From Phytophthora hibernalis (taxonomy: Eukaryota > Oomycota > Peronosporomycetes > Peronosporales > Peronosporaceae), in contig JAAKBF010000107.1 in the NCBI GenBank assembly GCA_012656075.1, positions 124,001-188,000 on the forward strand: a DNA stretch of 64,000 nucleotides, read 5' to 3'. Position 1 is the stretch's first letter. Every line of letters begins with the position of its first letter. Both the position numbers and the translations under genes were made by a program. Positions 10,640 through 21,696 of this stretch are shown here, one piece after another. Below the pieces are notes generated by a model. The model was not told where the DNA came from, ran no database searches, and was given only the letters and a program-made list of their open reading frames with translations.

Positions 10640-11270
10640 CCCAACGGAATGTGTTCATGACGTTCTACTCCACCGTGAGCATTAGCCAGATGCCTGTCCG
10701 CTCTCCAAGAAAAACCTTGGTCTGAAAGTTGGCAACGAATCATTCATAGGAAGCAAAAAGTCTCTTTGATTGGCATCAAACCACTACGTTCGTCGGCTTC
10801 TTAACCCTTTCGCGGACTTATAACTCGGTGCTACAACTTACAATCGTCCACGCAAACTCACAGGAGCTGATCATGAAGATGAAGCGAGCATTCATGAGTT
10901 GTAAGCCCACATCCTCCGTGTCTACCTCCGCTTCTTCGTCTTCGAGCGAGATCACATAAAAATCGGGAGTCAATCTACACGAACGTTGCCGAGCAATCGA
11001 AATCTGCGCCGTTCTAGGTTTCCAGGTAACGAAAGTGGCTCGAAAACACCCCAGACTTCCACGTACACGCCCCCAATCTCAAACGAAAACCAGACCGACG
11101 ACAAATCCGTCGAGGCGATATCAAATTCCAAAATGAAGTCGAAAATGCAGCTTGCTTGGCGAAGGTCTCGCTCCACAGGTGAGCAGCAGTCAATTCACGG
11201 CAGAGCGAGACACGCTGTATCCCTTCTGCTACAGCAATCACCGCGTACCTGCTATTTTGACAAGTAGTGC
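10640..11270 (+). repeat. Duplicated unit, copy A: internally deleted
   Basis: The first part (10640-10850) matches 25968-26190 on the + strand and the reverse complement of about 20890-21080. The second part (10850-11270) matches the reverse complement of 17377-17800, the last exon of the ankyrin gene. The text between (ankyrin exon, coiled coil and Arm-like exons) is absent, so the copy keeps both ends of the unit and lacks about 3 kb of its middle. The reading frame in the 3' part is decayed but recognisable (ISNENQTDDKS against ISNANQTDDKS in the full copy). Confidence 0.75.
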
Positions 11271-11382
11271 GCTTGAAAAGTCACGCGTGGCGTCTCGTCC
11301 TCAAAGCGCCACTCGTCGCCACTCGAGATCTAAGCACAGTACCAAGAACTCAACGCTGAAGCTTCATTCGCACTGACATTCC

Positions 11383-13311
11383 ATGTCTGGACGTCCTGGA
11401 ACAAGTTCGGGCCCACGCCCTGGCACCGGTGCCGGTGGTGGTCCCAATGGTGCTGCACCGGTCGGTGGTCTGTCATCGGGTCGTCCTGGAACGGGCCAAA
11501 GTCTCAATCCGATCACGGGCATTCGTCCTGGAACCGGACAACGAGGAATGCTGCTGTCTGCATCGGGTGGGCGGCCACTAACCGGACGACTCGGAACGGG
11601 ACAGCAAGCACCGGCGACACCAGGACAAACTGCAGGATACGGAGTCAGTTTGAACACGGAGGTGAACGTCTCGGACAGGCCCGTGACTCAGCAGGGCATG
11701 ATGGGAATGAGGATCGGTACAGGTAGTGCCGGACCAGGTCGCCAGGTGCAAGACGCGTCCTTCTTCAAGGGTAAACTGCACAGCAAGACGGCGGAGATCG
11801 CCGCCGAGATCGAGAAGCTGCAACGCGAGATCGAACAGGACGCCAAAGATAAAGCCCAATGTGCCCAACTCGAACGCAAGTACGAGACCATGGCACTCGA
11901 GGTGCGCGACTTGGAAGGCCAATTGGCAGACTACAACTTGGCCATGGACAAGATGCGCAGCGCCACGGACCCTGCCGAGATCCGCCAAGTGCGAGAGCAG
12001 CTCCACCAACGCAACGCCAAAGAAGCCGAAGACGTGGACCGAGTGTTCCTCATGAACAAGGAGCAGGAGAAGAGCGTGCGCAACATGGAGGCCGAAATGA
12101 CAGAGATCCACGGCAAACACCAGGAGAAGATCAACCAGTTGGCACCGCAGAAGCTGCAGCGCTACAAGGAACTGCTGGACGAGCACCATCAGACGGAGGT
12201 GGAGATCGAGGCACGGTCTCAGGAACTGGAGCACGTGATGCACGCCATCCACCAGAAGGAAGCCGAACTGAGCTCCGACCGCTATCGTGACGAGTACGAA
12301 GCACTTGAGCGTCAGGTCCGCCGTCTGCAGAAGGAGCGTGACGCAGCGGCGGAAGATGCCAGAACGGCACAAATGGACCCCAACGAAGCACGCGCCGTGC
12401 TACTTGCCAAGGTGAAGGATGACAAGAGCAAAATGGAGGCGCTAGAAGGTGTTCTGCAGTCCGCTGCAGCCGAAAAGCAGGAACTCACCAAAGCTCTAGC
12501 CGATGTGCAGAGCGAGCTGGACGAACGCGCGAGCGGAAGCGACCCGGCGCAGAAGTACGAAGCTCTGTTCGCCAAAGACAAGGAGATGACATCGTTCCTG
12601 GAGCAGTTCCCAGCCAAGAGAGAAGCCGAGGTGCAGGATCAACGTACGTCCCAGGGTGTGATTGTGCAATTGCTGGAGCACATTTCAGCCGGCATGGCCA
12701 AGGAGGGCAAATTGCCAGGCACAAACGCCGCCAACCTCGAGGAGATGCGGAGCGACTTGACTTTCAAGGAGCGACAGCTTGAATCATCCGTGACCACCAA
12801 GCAGCGACTGACCATGGAGCTCCAGAAGCGCCAAGCCGAACTCGACAAGGTGAACACGCTGGACGCCAAGATTGCGTTGGAGCTCAGCAGTCTGCTACAG
12901 AAGATGGACACCATGACGGCCGATATGGGCGAATTCGGCAAGCTGGACTCGCTGCAGGAGGTGCACGCGCAGACCAAGCAGCACCTCTTGCGTCTCAAGA
13001 AGCAGTACATTGGCCGCCGTGACGCCATGCGCCAGCAGGTCACTGCTGTCAGTACCCAGCTGGAAAATTTGGTGCAGGAGACTGCATCACAGGAGACAGC
13101 CAAGAACTTGGACGCTCTCGAACAGAAGCTGCGGCACCACGAACAGAATATCTTCCACTTGAAGGAGTATATCGACTCCAAATCTCGAGAGGTCGACTAC
13201 GAACACCTGAAACAGGACTGCTTCCGCAACCTGCAGGAGCTAAACACCCTCCACGTCGCCCAACAACAGCGTCAGCAGCAGCTCAACCTCGGACTCGCAG
13301 GAGGAATGTAG
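11383..13311 (+). CDS. IFT74: Intraflagellar transport protein IFT74
   Basis: Core subunit of the IFT-B train that carries tubulin along flagella, paired with IFT81. One intronless frame of 642 residues. The first 120 residues are a Gly/Pro/Thr/Arg-rich basic region with repeated RPGT and RPLTGR motifs, as in animal IFT74. The rest is a long coiled coil. Family blocks are visible by eye: LEGQLADYNLAMDKM, VIVQLLEHIS, LRHHEQNIFHLKEYIDSKS. The length is close to the usual 600. Its presence fits an organism with flagellated zoospores. A TCATTCG text 19 bp upstream of the ATG resembles the oomycete initiator. Confidence 0.95.
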   Translation: MSGRPGTSSGPRPGTGAGGGPNGAAPVGGLSSGRPGTGQSLNPITGIRPGTGQRGMLLSASGGRPLTGRLGTGQQAPATPGQTAGYGVSLNTEVNVSDRPVTQQGMMGMRIGTGSAGPGRQVQDASFFKGKLHSKTAEIAAEIEKLQREIEQDAKDKAQCAQLERKYETMALEVRDLEGQLADYNLAMDKMRSATDPAEIRQVREQLHQRNAKEAEDVDRVFLMNKEQEKSVRNMEAEMTEIHGKHQEKINQLAPQKLQRYKELLDEHHQTEVEIEARSQELEHVMHAIHQKEAELSSDRYRDEYEALERQVRRLQKERDAAAEDARTAQMDPNEARAVLLAKVKDDKSKMEALEGVLQSAAAEKQELTKALADVQSELDERASGSDPAQKYEALFAKDKEMTSFLEQFPAKREAEVQDQRTSQGVIVQLLEHISAGMAKEGKLPGTNAANLEEMRSDLTFKERQLESSVTTKQRLTMELQKRQAELDKVNTLDAKIALELSSLLQKMDTMTADMGEFGKLDSLQEVHAQTKQHLLRLKKQYIGRRDAMRQQVTAVSTQLENLVQETASQETAKNLDALEQKLRHHEQNIFHLKEYIDSKSREVDYEHLKQDCFRNLQELNTLHVAQQQRQQQLNLGLAGGM

Positions 13312-13446
13312 CCACGTAACCTTCCAAGCCTCCTTGACTCATCAGAATGGGGGTATTATATCTTATGCACGGCTGCTATGCTTGCTCTTTGTTGGCTCTT
13401 GCATATTCATGTGAAGCTTGAACGTCAAGCCAATGTTCTTGTCCGT

Positions 13447-15487
13447 TTAGTGCTGCGCCAGTTGATGATATTGGGTCTGCTGGAAAGCGAGGCTGTGGTG
13501 GCGGCTGTAGCCGAAGTAGACAGCCACAGCGAGTAGCAACCACACCAGGATAAGCAGCACACTCGAACCGTCCATTTGGGCGAACAAGAACCAGTTGAAG
13601 AAGATGGCCACACACGGAGTGAAGGGTACAAATGGTGCTCGGAAGGTAGATGTCTCGTTCTCAGTCTCGTCTTCATCGTGACTGCTTCTCGATGATTCAA
13701 TCTTCTCGTCGTCGCTTTCACTGCTAGCCACCGTTCCTCCATTTGAAGACGCGTGGCCCTTTTCAATGCGAGACGTTGATTCAGAAAGCTTTCCCAAACG
13801 TGCGGTTTCATCGTCTACGGCCTCAAGACCATTCTCATCGTCGTCTCGATCTAATGAGCGCTTTCGATGGTGACAATTTGCTTTTCCAGCGTCAGATGGG
13901 GTTTTCTCCTTCTTAGATGACAGAACAATCTCCACAGCACCAGCTTGCGCTTGGGCCTTCGCCTTTGAAACAGCCGAGGTACTAGCTTGCTTCCTTTCAG
14001 CGTCGCTCAATGCAAACATAAGTGCAATAGCCACAACGGTGAACAGCGCCGCAACAAACGGCCCTACTGTCCGCATGTAGCTGTCAAAAAGAGAGACATC
14101 GATCGTAGCGGTGGCAATCACCCCCTTCTGCCAGTGGAATGCCGCCAGGAAGGAGGCCACAAGATATCCAGCAATCAGCTTACCCTGCGACTTCGTCGCC
14201 GTTGACCCTCCGGTTCTCCTTCCTGAGCTTCAGTACTGCTCGACGCGCGAACGAAAAGCAGCGAGCTGTTGGTGAGGTTGAACGCCACCAAGATGCCGAG
14301 CGAAATGAAGTTCCAGAGTATGTGGAACGGCACAAACACCGCTAGTATGGTCACTCCAACACCACACAGCAACGTGCCGCGGAAGGGGTTGCCATTCGCG
14401 TCGACTTGCGCAAATGCAGCCGGCAGCAAGCCATCCTTGGCCATCGCGTACTGCACGCGTGGCTGCGCCATGAACCCGATGAACGACGTGATCGGCATGG
14501 TCAGCACCTCCCCGGTCGCCACGAAGGACGCCGCCCAGTCCATTCCCACATTACTAAACGCGTTTCCGTACGACTCCTCGGCATCAATCTCCGTGTACTT
14601 TTGCATGCCGACGAGCGCGAACGTGGCTAAAATGCTCAACGTTGCGGCTCCGATGATCGTAGCCACCACCGCTCGAGGAATATTCCTCGCCGGGTCCTTA
14701 GCCTCCCCAGCCAAGCAGCACACCTCGTCATATCCAATATACCCGTAAAAGCTGGCACTCGCTCCAAGCAGCACCCCGGGCCATCCGAACGCGACGCTGT
14801 CTTTGCCATTCACCTGCACGACACTTTGGTCCGGCACGAACGGGTCAATCTTCTCCGCGTCAAAATTCGCGAGCCCCACCACAATAATAAAAATCACCAC
14901 TGTGATCTTCGTCATGGTCACGACGTTCACCACAATTTTCCCTGCCTGCATGCCGCACAGCACAATTGCAGTGCTGCCGGCCATTAAAAGACCCGCATAA
15001 AGGTCCACGGACGAGTCTTCAGGTTTCATCCAATTGGGACCTTGCACTCCTAATTGGGACTGCATCCACTGCGTCAATTTGTCGCTCCAGGCGCGCGCGC
15101 CACCAGCACTGGACACTCCGTACTCCAGAGTGAGCAGGAAACCCGCTATTAAGGCTGGAAGTTCCCCAGAGCGTGGTAGGCGTAGGCGTAAGTGCTGCCA
15201 GCACTGGGGATGAGACACGCGAGCTCCATGAAGCTCAAACCACTGAGTAGGCAGCCTAGACCTGCCAAAAGCCACGATAAAGTGGCCGCTGGTCCTGCGT
15301 AGCTGCTGGCGATGAGTCCTGCTGTGGCGAAGACGCCCGAGCCGACAGTACCGCCTATGCCCACCATCACGAGGTCGAAGAGTCCTAACGTGCGCTGTAG
15401 AGGGACATCGGGGGACTCTTGGATGGGGTGGGAGGGCGTCTCAAGCTGCAGAGGCTTCCGCCAGAAGGCGAGACGAAGTGCGTGCAT
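13447..15487 (-). CDS. Cationic amino-acid transporter-like permease (APC/SLC7), two frame breaks
   Basis: A polytopic amino-acid permease of about 680 residues, probably in the plasma membrane. It starts at the ATG at 15487 and has the APC-family first helix DLVMVGIGGTVGSGVF, then AGSTYAYAYHALG, KITVVIFIIVVGLANF, SFYGYIGYDEVCCLAGEAKDP and FIGFMAQPRVQYAMAKDG, all typical of SLC7 CAT proteins. A hydrophilic, acidic loop of about 110 residues sits between the last helices. The frame breaks twice, at the C run 15164-15167 and at CCC 14206-14208; adding one base at each restores ALGELPALIAG and KLIAGYLVASF. No intron signals fit either break. Confidence 0.85.
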
Positions 15488-15504
15488 TATTGATAATTGA
15501 GTTG

Positions 15505-15525
15505 TATTAATACCAGGTATTAATA
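15505..15525. promoter_or_regulatory. 21-bp interrupted palindrome upstream of the permease
   Basis: TATTAATACC, one A, then GGTATTAATA: ten-base perfect arms. It lies 18 bp upstream of the permease ATG at 15487 in an AT-rich intergenic stretch, where a transcription-factor dimer could bind. Function is inference; the symmetry itself is read directly. Confidence 0.45.
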
Positions 15526-15819
15526 AGTTATTTTAATATTTAAAAATACAATCGGAGGGAAGAGATGGGACGGATAGTAACCTAGGATTAGGGTTTGACT
15601 TGCGAAAGTGTAACCTTCCACTTCAATGTTGCGTATCTTTATGCCGTTTGATAGGTGCAATTCAATTCTGAATCGCATTCCGTCGATTTGGACGATGCGG
15701 TCACTCGTAGATCGACGGCACAAGACGCACCCGAGCTAAACGTAACCAAACAACGTACGTGTACCCTCTTCTTCCACGCTCCCACCTAGTGTAACCTCAT
15801 CCGTTCTCCATTGCCCAGC

Positions 15820-17260
15820 ATGACCAAGAAGGTGTTGTGCATGAACCCTGGCCCCATCGAGTTCGAGTCGCGCGTGCTCAAGCCGTTCGCTATGGAGGGC
15901 ATCTCCCACGTGGACAAGACGGTGATTGACGTGTTCGGTCAGTGTCTGGAGAAGATGCGCAAGGTCTTCTTGGCTCCGGACGGCCAGCCGCTTGTGGTGG
16001 CGGGTTCGGGTACCCTCGGCTGGGATATGGTGGGCGCCAACCTCGTGAACAAAGGAGACGACGTGCTCATCGTGAACAACGGTGGGTTTCCAATGGAGTT
16101 ATAAGAAGATAGAGGTTACACAGTTGATAACCGTGTGCAGGTTACTTCGGAGACAACTTGGCCGAGTGTCTGGAGCGCTACGGCGCCAAGACGACCCACA
16201 TTCGTGGCAAGGTACAGAGGGTTACTCTTTTTTACGGTTGAGGGGTACTGATAGGTTTTGTTGATAGATTGGCTCGCAACCGTCGGTGCCGGAGCTTGAG
16301 AAGGTTTTGGAGAGCGGTGTGAGCTTTAAGGTGGTGACGATCACGCACGTGGACACGTCGACGGGTGTGTGCGCCCATGTGAAGGAGTTTGCGGCGGCTA
16401 TCCGTCGTGTTCAGCCTGATGCTGTGATTGTAGTGGATGGTGTGTGCGCCACGGGTGGCGAGGAGACCCGCATGAAGCAGTGGGACCTCGATGTCGTGCT
16501 CACGGGTTCGCAAAAGTGCATTGGCGTGCCGGCCGGCCTCAGTCTGCTGGTCATTCGCCCGCGCGCGCTGCAGCTCTTTGAGAAGAACACGTCGACTGTC
16601 AAGTACTACGTGGACTGGCGCAACTGGCTGCCGATCATGAAGAACTACGAGGCCCGTCAGCCGAGCTACTTCGCCACGCCGTCGGTGAACCACTTGTTCG
16701 CCCTGAACGTGGCACTGGACATCCTGCTGGAGAACGGCGGCATGGAGCAGCGTTTCAAGGAACACAAGCTTATTGGTGACGCCGTGAAGGAAGCCATGAA
16801 GACGTTGGGCTGTTCGCTGGTGACTGCGGCCGACTCTGGTGCCAACACGCTGACGTGTGTGCGCTACCCTGTCGGTGTGGGCGCGGCCGACTTCCTGCCG
16901 AAGGTCGTGAAACGTGGCGTGTCACTTGCCGGTGGTCTGCACAAGGCCATCAAGACGGAGTACTTCCGCATTGGCCACATGGGCCCGAGCACGCGTCGTC
17001 TGGATCACATCCTGAAGACGGTGGAAGCCATCGAAGGCGCTTTCATTGAGTGCGGCCACAAGGTGGCGCAGCGCGGCAAGGCCGTCAAAGATCTCAAGCA
17101 GAAGCTGCACGCGATTATCCCTGTGCGTCCGGCGTGCGGCTACGCTTCGGTCTATCACGGTTGCCCCGTGCCGGCCAAGTGCCAGGTGTACTCGATTGGC
17201 ACGGTCGTCATCGCGTTTGCTGCGGGCCTCCTCATCTCGCAGCTCAAGAGCAAGATCTAG
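15820..17260 (+). CDS. AGXT: Alanine/serine-glyoxylate aminotransferase-like enzyme with C-terminal hydrophobic segment
   Basis: PLP-dependent class V aminotransferase that would convert glyoxylate to glycine. Exons 15820-16081, 16141-16211 and 16268-17260 join in phase to 441 residues. Landmarks: MNPGPIEFE at the start, GSGTLGWDM (cofactor phosphate), VVDGVCATGGEE, and TGSQKCIGVPAGLS holding the PLP lysine. The C-terminus is unusual: after the catalytic domain comes a hydrophobic run (IGTVVIAFAAGLLISQL) and then the tripeptide SKI, which resembles a peroxisomal PTS1 signal. That would suit a tail-anchored or peroxisomal enzyme. Starts at the first ATG; the longer frame begins with TTG. Confidence 0.9.
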
Positions 17261-17372
17261 ACGAACAGAAGGTAGGGTGGAGCTGAGCAGAAGCACAAGG
17301 CGTACCGAGAGAATTGCATGTGAATCTGAATGAATGGATTCACAAATACTCAGCCTTGATGTAGCGAAATCG

Positions 17373-20328
17373 CTACGTGTCAAAATAGCAGGTACAGGGT
17401 GCGTGCCGGAGCAGTTCTCGTGTCAAGGTACACAGTGTTTCTCGTTCTGGGCCGTGGATTAATTGTTGCTCACCTGTGGAGCGAGACCATTGTTGAGCGA
17501 GCTGCATTTTCGACTTCAACTTGGAACTTGCTATCGTCTCGGCAGATTTGTCGTCGGTCTGGTTTGCGTTTGAGATTGGAGACGTGTACGTGGTCTTGGA
17601 TGTTTTCGATCCACTTTCATTACATGTACCTGGAAACCCGAAGGCATGCAGAGCGGCGCAGATTCCGATTGCTCGACAGCGTTCATGCAAATTGACTCTC
17701 GGTTTTACGTGGTCTCTCTCGAAGATGAAGAAGCGGAGGTAGACACGGAGGATGTGGGCTAAAAGCTCATGAATGCTCGCTTCATCTTCATGATCATGTC
17801 CTTGTGAATCCTGGGCTGTTTTGCGATCCAAGAGCTTCTGCAAGATAGTATGCGTCGCGACATCGATCTTGTACTCACGATCGACAAGGTAGCGCATGTT
17901 CTTGGCTACGCATGGCAACAGAAACGAAATAAGCCATCGGCGAATATGCTTTTGCAAGAAGAGCCAACGCACCATTGGGTAGCACCAACGCGATGAGTTT
18001 GAGCAGAGCAGCGATATTGGTGAACGCAGGGCAAACTATCTGGGCTTCAAGCTCAAGTTGGCGTACAAGAAACTCCAGAATGAAAGCAGCAGTTGCGGCT
18101 AGCTGACCGTTGCTGTTGTAAGTGCAGAGCCATACATTCTCAACCATCTCAAGCCAAACGATCGCAATGTTTTGGACAGCAGGATCGTCGCCGTCTTGTG
18201 GTTTGTGTTCCCGAATGGTAAGTATGATGCCTGCAAAGAGGTCAAAAGTCTCGCGAGTTCGGAGCCAGGTGCGCAGTGTTACCACCTCGTCCTCTACTGC
18301 CTGTGTAAGGTTCCAAAGCAGCTTTATCATCCAGAATGCGAGACTTTGGTGCGCTTTTGTCCATGAATCACTGTCGCTGTTGCTAATCGAATATGCTGAT
18401 AACCACGGTCGAATGGCATCAAGAAGCTGACTCAAGTCGTCACACGACCACAATGAAGAATTTGACTGAGGGCTTGCCTTGTTACTGTTTTCCCGAGTTG
18501 ATGCAGGGCTGTGGAGCAGTGCAAGACTGCCTAGTAAGAACCGAAGCGTGGACGTTTTGAGCTCATTCATGCTACATGTAGTATCGGAGCTTTTGGTCAG
18601 ATCGAAAATCAAGCGACGGACAAGCGGAAGAACACCACCTCGATCCAGCGTTTTCCTGACGTTGTATTTTACGATCGTGAATAGGAGGAACGAAGTGTGG
18701 TGACGTGCGGTCAACATTTTCCCCGGACTTACATCGATGCAGTACGCTTGTGGAGAATTTGTTGCATCTTGCAAGGGAAAGCATTTTCGTGTAGGCGAAG
18801 GATATGCAGCGGTAGCTGATGGCTTAACCGATTTTGGCAAAACTGGAGACTATGGGATCCATTTTCACCTCGAAACCGCAGTAAGTGATACAGGAGTTCA
18901 ATCACCAAGTGAGCGAGCTCTACATCTTCACCAAAGTGATAGAGTACGTCTCTACTTAGCTCCATAACGTTGGCTTTGCTCAAAGTTCCGAGGAATTTGA
19001 GAGTTTGAGGATTTACACCCGTCGAATCAAGTAGTTGAGATGCGCTGATGCAATGGCGAACAAGTCGTACGAAACATTGGATAGCACTGAACTGGAGATC
19101 TCTCACTGTCGGGAAGCGCAGCAGCACGTTGCGAATTACCGAAATGATCTCGTTGCACACGAGGAGTTCATTGATATCGGTTGTCACTAGCTCGTGGTGA
19201 GGGTTTACTGGGATACCTCCTGATTCCGCTTCATCAATCATTGCGATTATCGTGGACAGCACCCAGTGCTGGACGTCTACATCATTGGGGAACTCTTGCG
19301 CAGCTTCGATCAGCCCGAATTGATCCCACAATTCCTGCTGCTCTTCCAGCCAACGCTGCCCTGTTTCTTCTGTCAGCATGTGCATTTGCTCAAGCTCTTC
19401 ACGAGCGTACTGCTGCCGGTTTTGTGCATCACTGAAAATGTTCTTCCTCATCTGAACGATTTGGTCCTGCTCCTGCTGAAGTAGGATCTGCTGCTCCGTG
19501 TACATTGCTCGCTTGATCTCGAGCAGATCTTTGGACGCCTGAACCTGTTCGCTCCACTCCCGATCTAGTTTGTTCGAGGCTTGCAATGCCTGCCACCCCT
19601 CCCATGCCTGGCTCTCCCAGTCAATAAGCAGCATCGACGCATGGGTTTTGGCCAGTGTGACCTGTTCGAAATGGTGTATTGCAGCTTCATGAAGCTCGAG
19701 CAAGCGAGATTTTTCTTGTTCTTCAGCTGCAAGTTTCTCTCGCTGCGGTGCTAACATGCAGTTATCCACTAACGTGTACGGGGCGACGTCAAAGGCGACA
19801 TTGTTCCGCTGAAATTCAAGCAACGACATCAGTTCGAGCTCAAACGTCCTTCAACACATTTATTTGGCTACTTACCATGTCGGGTATATCCATGCGGGCC
19901 CCTGTTTCAAGCAAAAACTTCACCATTTCTCCCTGGTCGAACTTGCAAGCTACGTGCAAAGCAGTGGAACCCACTTTGTTCGGGAGATCGATCTTCACTC
20001 CGATTTCCAGCAGTATTTTCGCGCAGGCGATGAATCCGTGTTGAGCACAAAGATGCAGCCCGGTTCCATCAGCACAAGCCGTGTATCGTACAGAGTTGAA
20101 ATCGACCTTCGAACGGTTTTCGCGGACGAACTTCCTGACGTTTTTGACACTGTTTTGCAGAAGTTCGCTCCAGAAAGGTCTCAGGAGCTCTGCCATCTGC
20201 ATCGAATTGAGTTTGGGAGCTACGACGGACAACCTAGCAGCCCGAGTGGTGGGCGGATTTGAAACTTTCCTCCGCGGTGGCACATTTGATGAGGCCACCG
20301 TCGATTCCTTTCGTGATTTATGGACCAT
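17373..20328 (-). CDS. Ankyrin-repeat, coiled-coil and helical-repeat protein (four exons)
   Basis: Exons 19876-20328, 18733-19808, 17973-18655 and 17373-17905, joined across introns of 67, 77 and 67 bp with good GT and AG ends, give 914 residues without a frame break. The N-terminal exon holds ankyrin repeats (TGLHLCAQHGFIACAKILLE, STALHVACKFDQGEMVKFLL). Exon 2 has a coiled coil (YTEQQILLQQEQDQIVQM) and then helical, armadillo-like repeats that continue in exon 3. Exon 4 ends in a basic, Ser/Thr-rich tail. The start is the ATG of MVHKSRKES; upstream frames use GTG. I do not recognise the family. Parts of the gene recur at 10.9-11.3 kb and 26.7-27.3 kb. Confidence 0.75.
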
Positions 20329-21080
20329 CTTCGAACCGTGCACTTGCTGTTCGATGATTTTTCAGGGCAACACCAAAAGCTCAAGATAAAAATGGCGAAT
20401 CCATGAATAGGGGTGGAGGCAAACGTGTCCTGCCAATTGATGTCCTGCCAATTGATGAAATGGCAGTTGGTGACAAGTACTTTAAGTACTTCAAGTACAG
20501 TGCTCGGGACGAGGCGTTGGAAAAGAAGAAATACGAGTAGACCAGTTTCGAATTGAAGAGCAAGTGAAATGTGGGGAAGTGGAATACAGCGTCCGTTGAA
20601 CCCGCTAGGAGCTTCGACTTCAGCCGAAGCAGCTGAAGCTCTGGCGGACACTGCGAAAGCTCAGGCGGAGGCGGCTGAAGCTGAAGCGAAGGTGGTCCAA
20701 GCGCAAGCCGAGGCAATTGTAGCTCTTATGGAAGCAGCTAGAGCTCAAGCGGAAGGTGCGCGATCTCGAGCGGAGGCGGCTTGAACGTTCGCACACTGGG
20801 CGCGGACCCACACGCAGACTGCGCAAGCTCTTGCGGACAAGCTGCGTGGCGAAAATGCTGCTGGAAAAATGCTGTGAGTCTTCGAAGGCGACTACACTGG
20901 GAGTTGGAGCACCGAGTTGCTAAGAAGCAAGCAAAATCGGCGAACGTAGTGCCTTGATGACAACCAAGAAGGACTTGCGACTTTGCTTCCGTTCATGTGT
21001 TGTCTTGCTAATGTTCACGGCGAAGTGAAGAATGTCTTGACGCAGAAACGCTCGGCGTTACGACGAATGATTTCCGTGAA
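19810..21080 (-). repeat. Duplicated unit, copy B: 5' half of the full-length unit
   Basis: The reverse complement of this stretch matches 25968-27265 nearly base for base through the ankyrin exon and the Ala/Glu-rich reading frame, with more divergence toward 21080. The full unit appears to run on to about 17377, so it includes the whole ankyrin gene. The short text GTCCTGCCAATTGAT is present twice in tandem (about 20430-20457) in this copy and also in copy C, so that small duplication predates the large one. Confidence 0.75.
20569..20784 (+). pseudogene. Ala/Glu-rich coiled-coil frame, ended early by TGA
   Basis: Encodes MWGSGIQRPLNPLG then a run of AEAAEALADTAKAQAEA-type repeats, likely a coiled coil. 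It is divergent from the ankyrin gene and shares its promoter region. Copy C (26188-26496) continues with R-T-F-A-H-W where this copy has a TGA, consistent with a CGA-to-TGA change. Function unknown; the repeated Ala/Glu/Gln pattern could also be a chance product of a simple-sequence tract. Confidence 0.45.
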
Positions 21081-21375
21081 GATTCCTCGCATGTCGGATA
21101 GGCGGTGTGTAGTGCTGTACTACTATCGGTACTAGTGCAGCAACAATGGCAATGGCAACGTCTATTCAAGTCAGCTTTACAGCACGAAGAAACTCTGCTC
21201 GGCGAACATCAAAGTGAATGCGGTACGGCTTCAAAAGATCTGCACTTGAAGCTGCACGACCCCTGCAACAACAATTCCCGAAGCGATTACAAAGGGAACT
21301 AATTCCACCTCCGTTTTCAATACCACATTTGTCCACATTACACTAACTGATATAAGAGGGTATGTAAACCTACAT
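21081..21375. other. Short interval without a recognisable gene
   Basis: Lies between the end of the duplicated unit and the small frame at 21376. It holds a short CAATGGCAATGGC run near 21144 and no frame with coding character. Confidence 0.4.
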
Positions 21376-21618
21376 TCACTTATCTTCTATTTTGCGCGGC
21401 TTTATGCTCTGTCGCACTGTGTTTTTCGCCCAATCCGGACATCCCCACCCATCCCCAAATTCCCACTTAATCTCACTATACCCTCTAACCTTCGCCTTCT
21501 TGTCTTCCCCATACCAAAACCCACAACTCGGCGGAAGAGAAGCCCCAGGAGCTCCAGCCGTCGCCTGCCCATAGCGCGACTTCCCAGCAGCCGTCGCCTT
21601 CCCCCACCGCTGCATCAT
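21376..21618 (-). CDS. Small Trp/Gly-rich protein, hypothetical
   Basis: An 80-residue frame with an ATG at 21618, divergent from the RING-Tubby gene whose ATG is 79 bp away. The second half has a distinctive W/G/C pattern (CGFWYGEDKKAK, KWEFGDGWGCPDW). I do not recognise it. The stretch is GC-rich like a coding region, but part of it could instead be leader sequence of the neighbour. Confidence 0.35.
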   Translation of the reverse strand: MMQRWGKATAAGKSRYGQATAGAPGASLPPSCGFWYGEDKKAKVRGYSEIKWEFGDGWGCPDWAKNTVRQSIKPRKIEDK

Positions 21619-21696
21619 CTCCGCCTCATTCCGCAGCGTCTGGCGCGCGCTTCAACCAGCAGAAACCAGCACCAACCGGCGCAGAAATCCACGAAA

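Noticed and set aside
10986..11267. Independent small gene beginning MPSNRNLRRS
   Set aside because: It is the remnant of the last exon of the duplicated ankyrin gene, and its first codon is not ATG.
11578..12372. 264-residue frame antisense to IFT74
   Set aside because: Leu/Val-rich shadow of a GC-rich coding strand; IFT74 is certain on the other strand.
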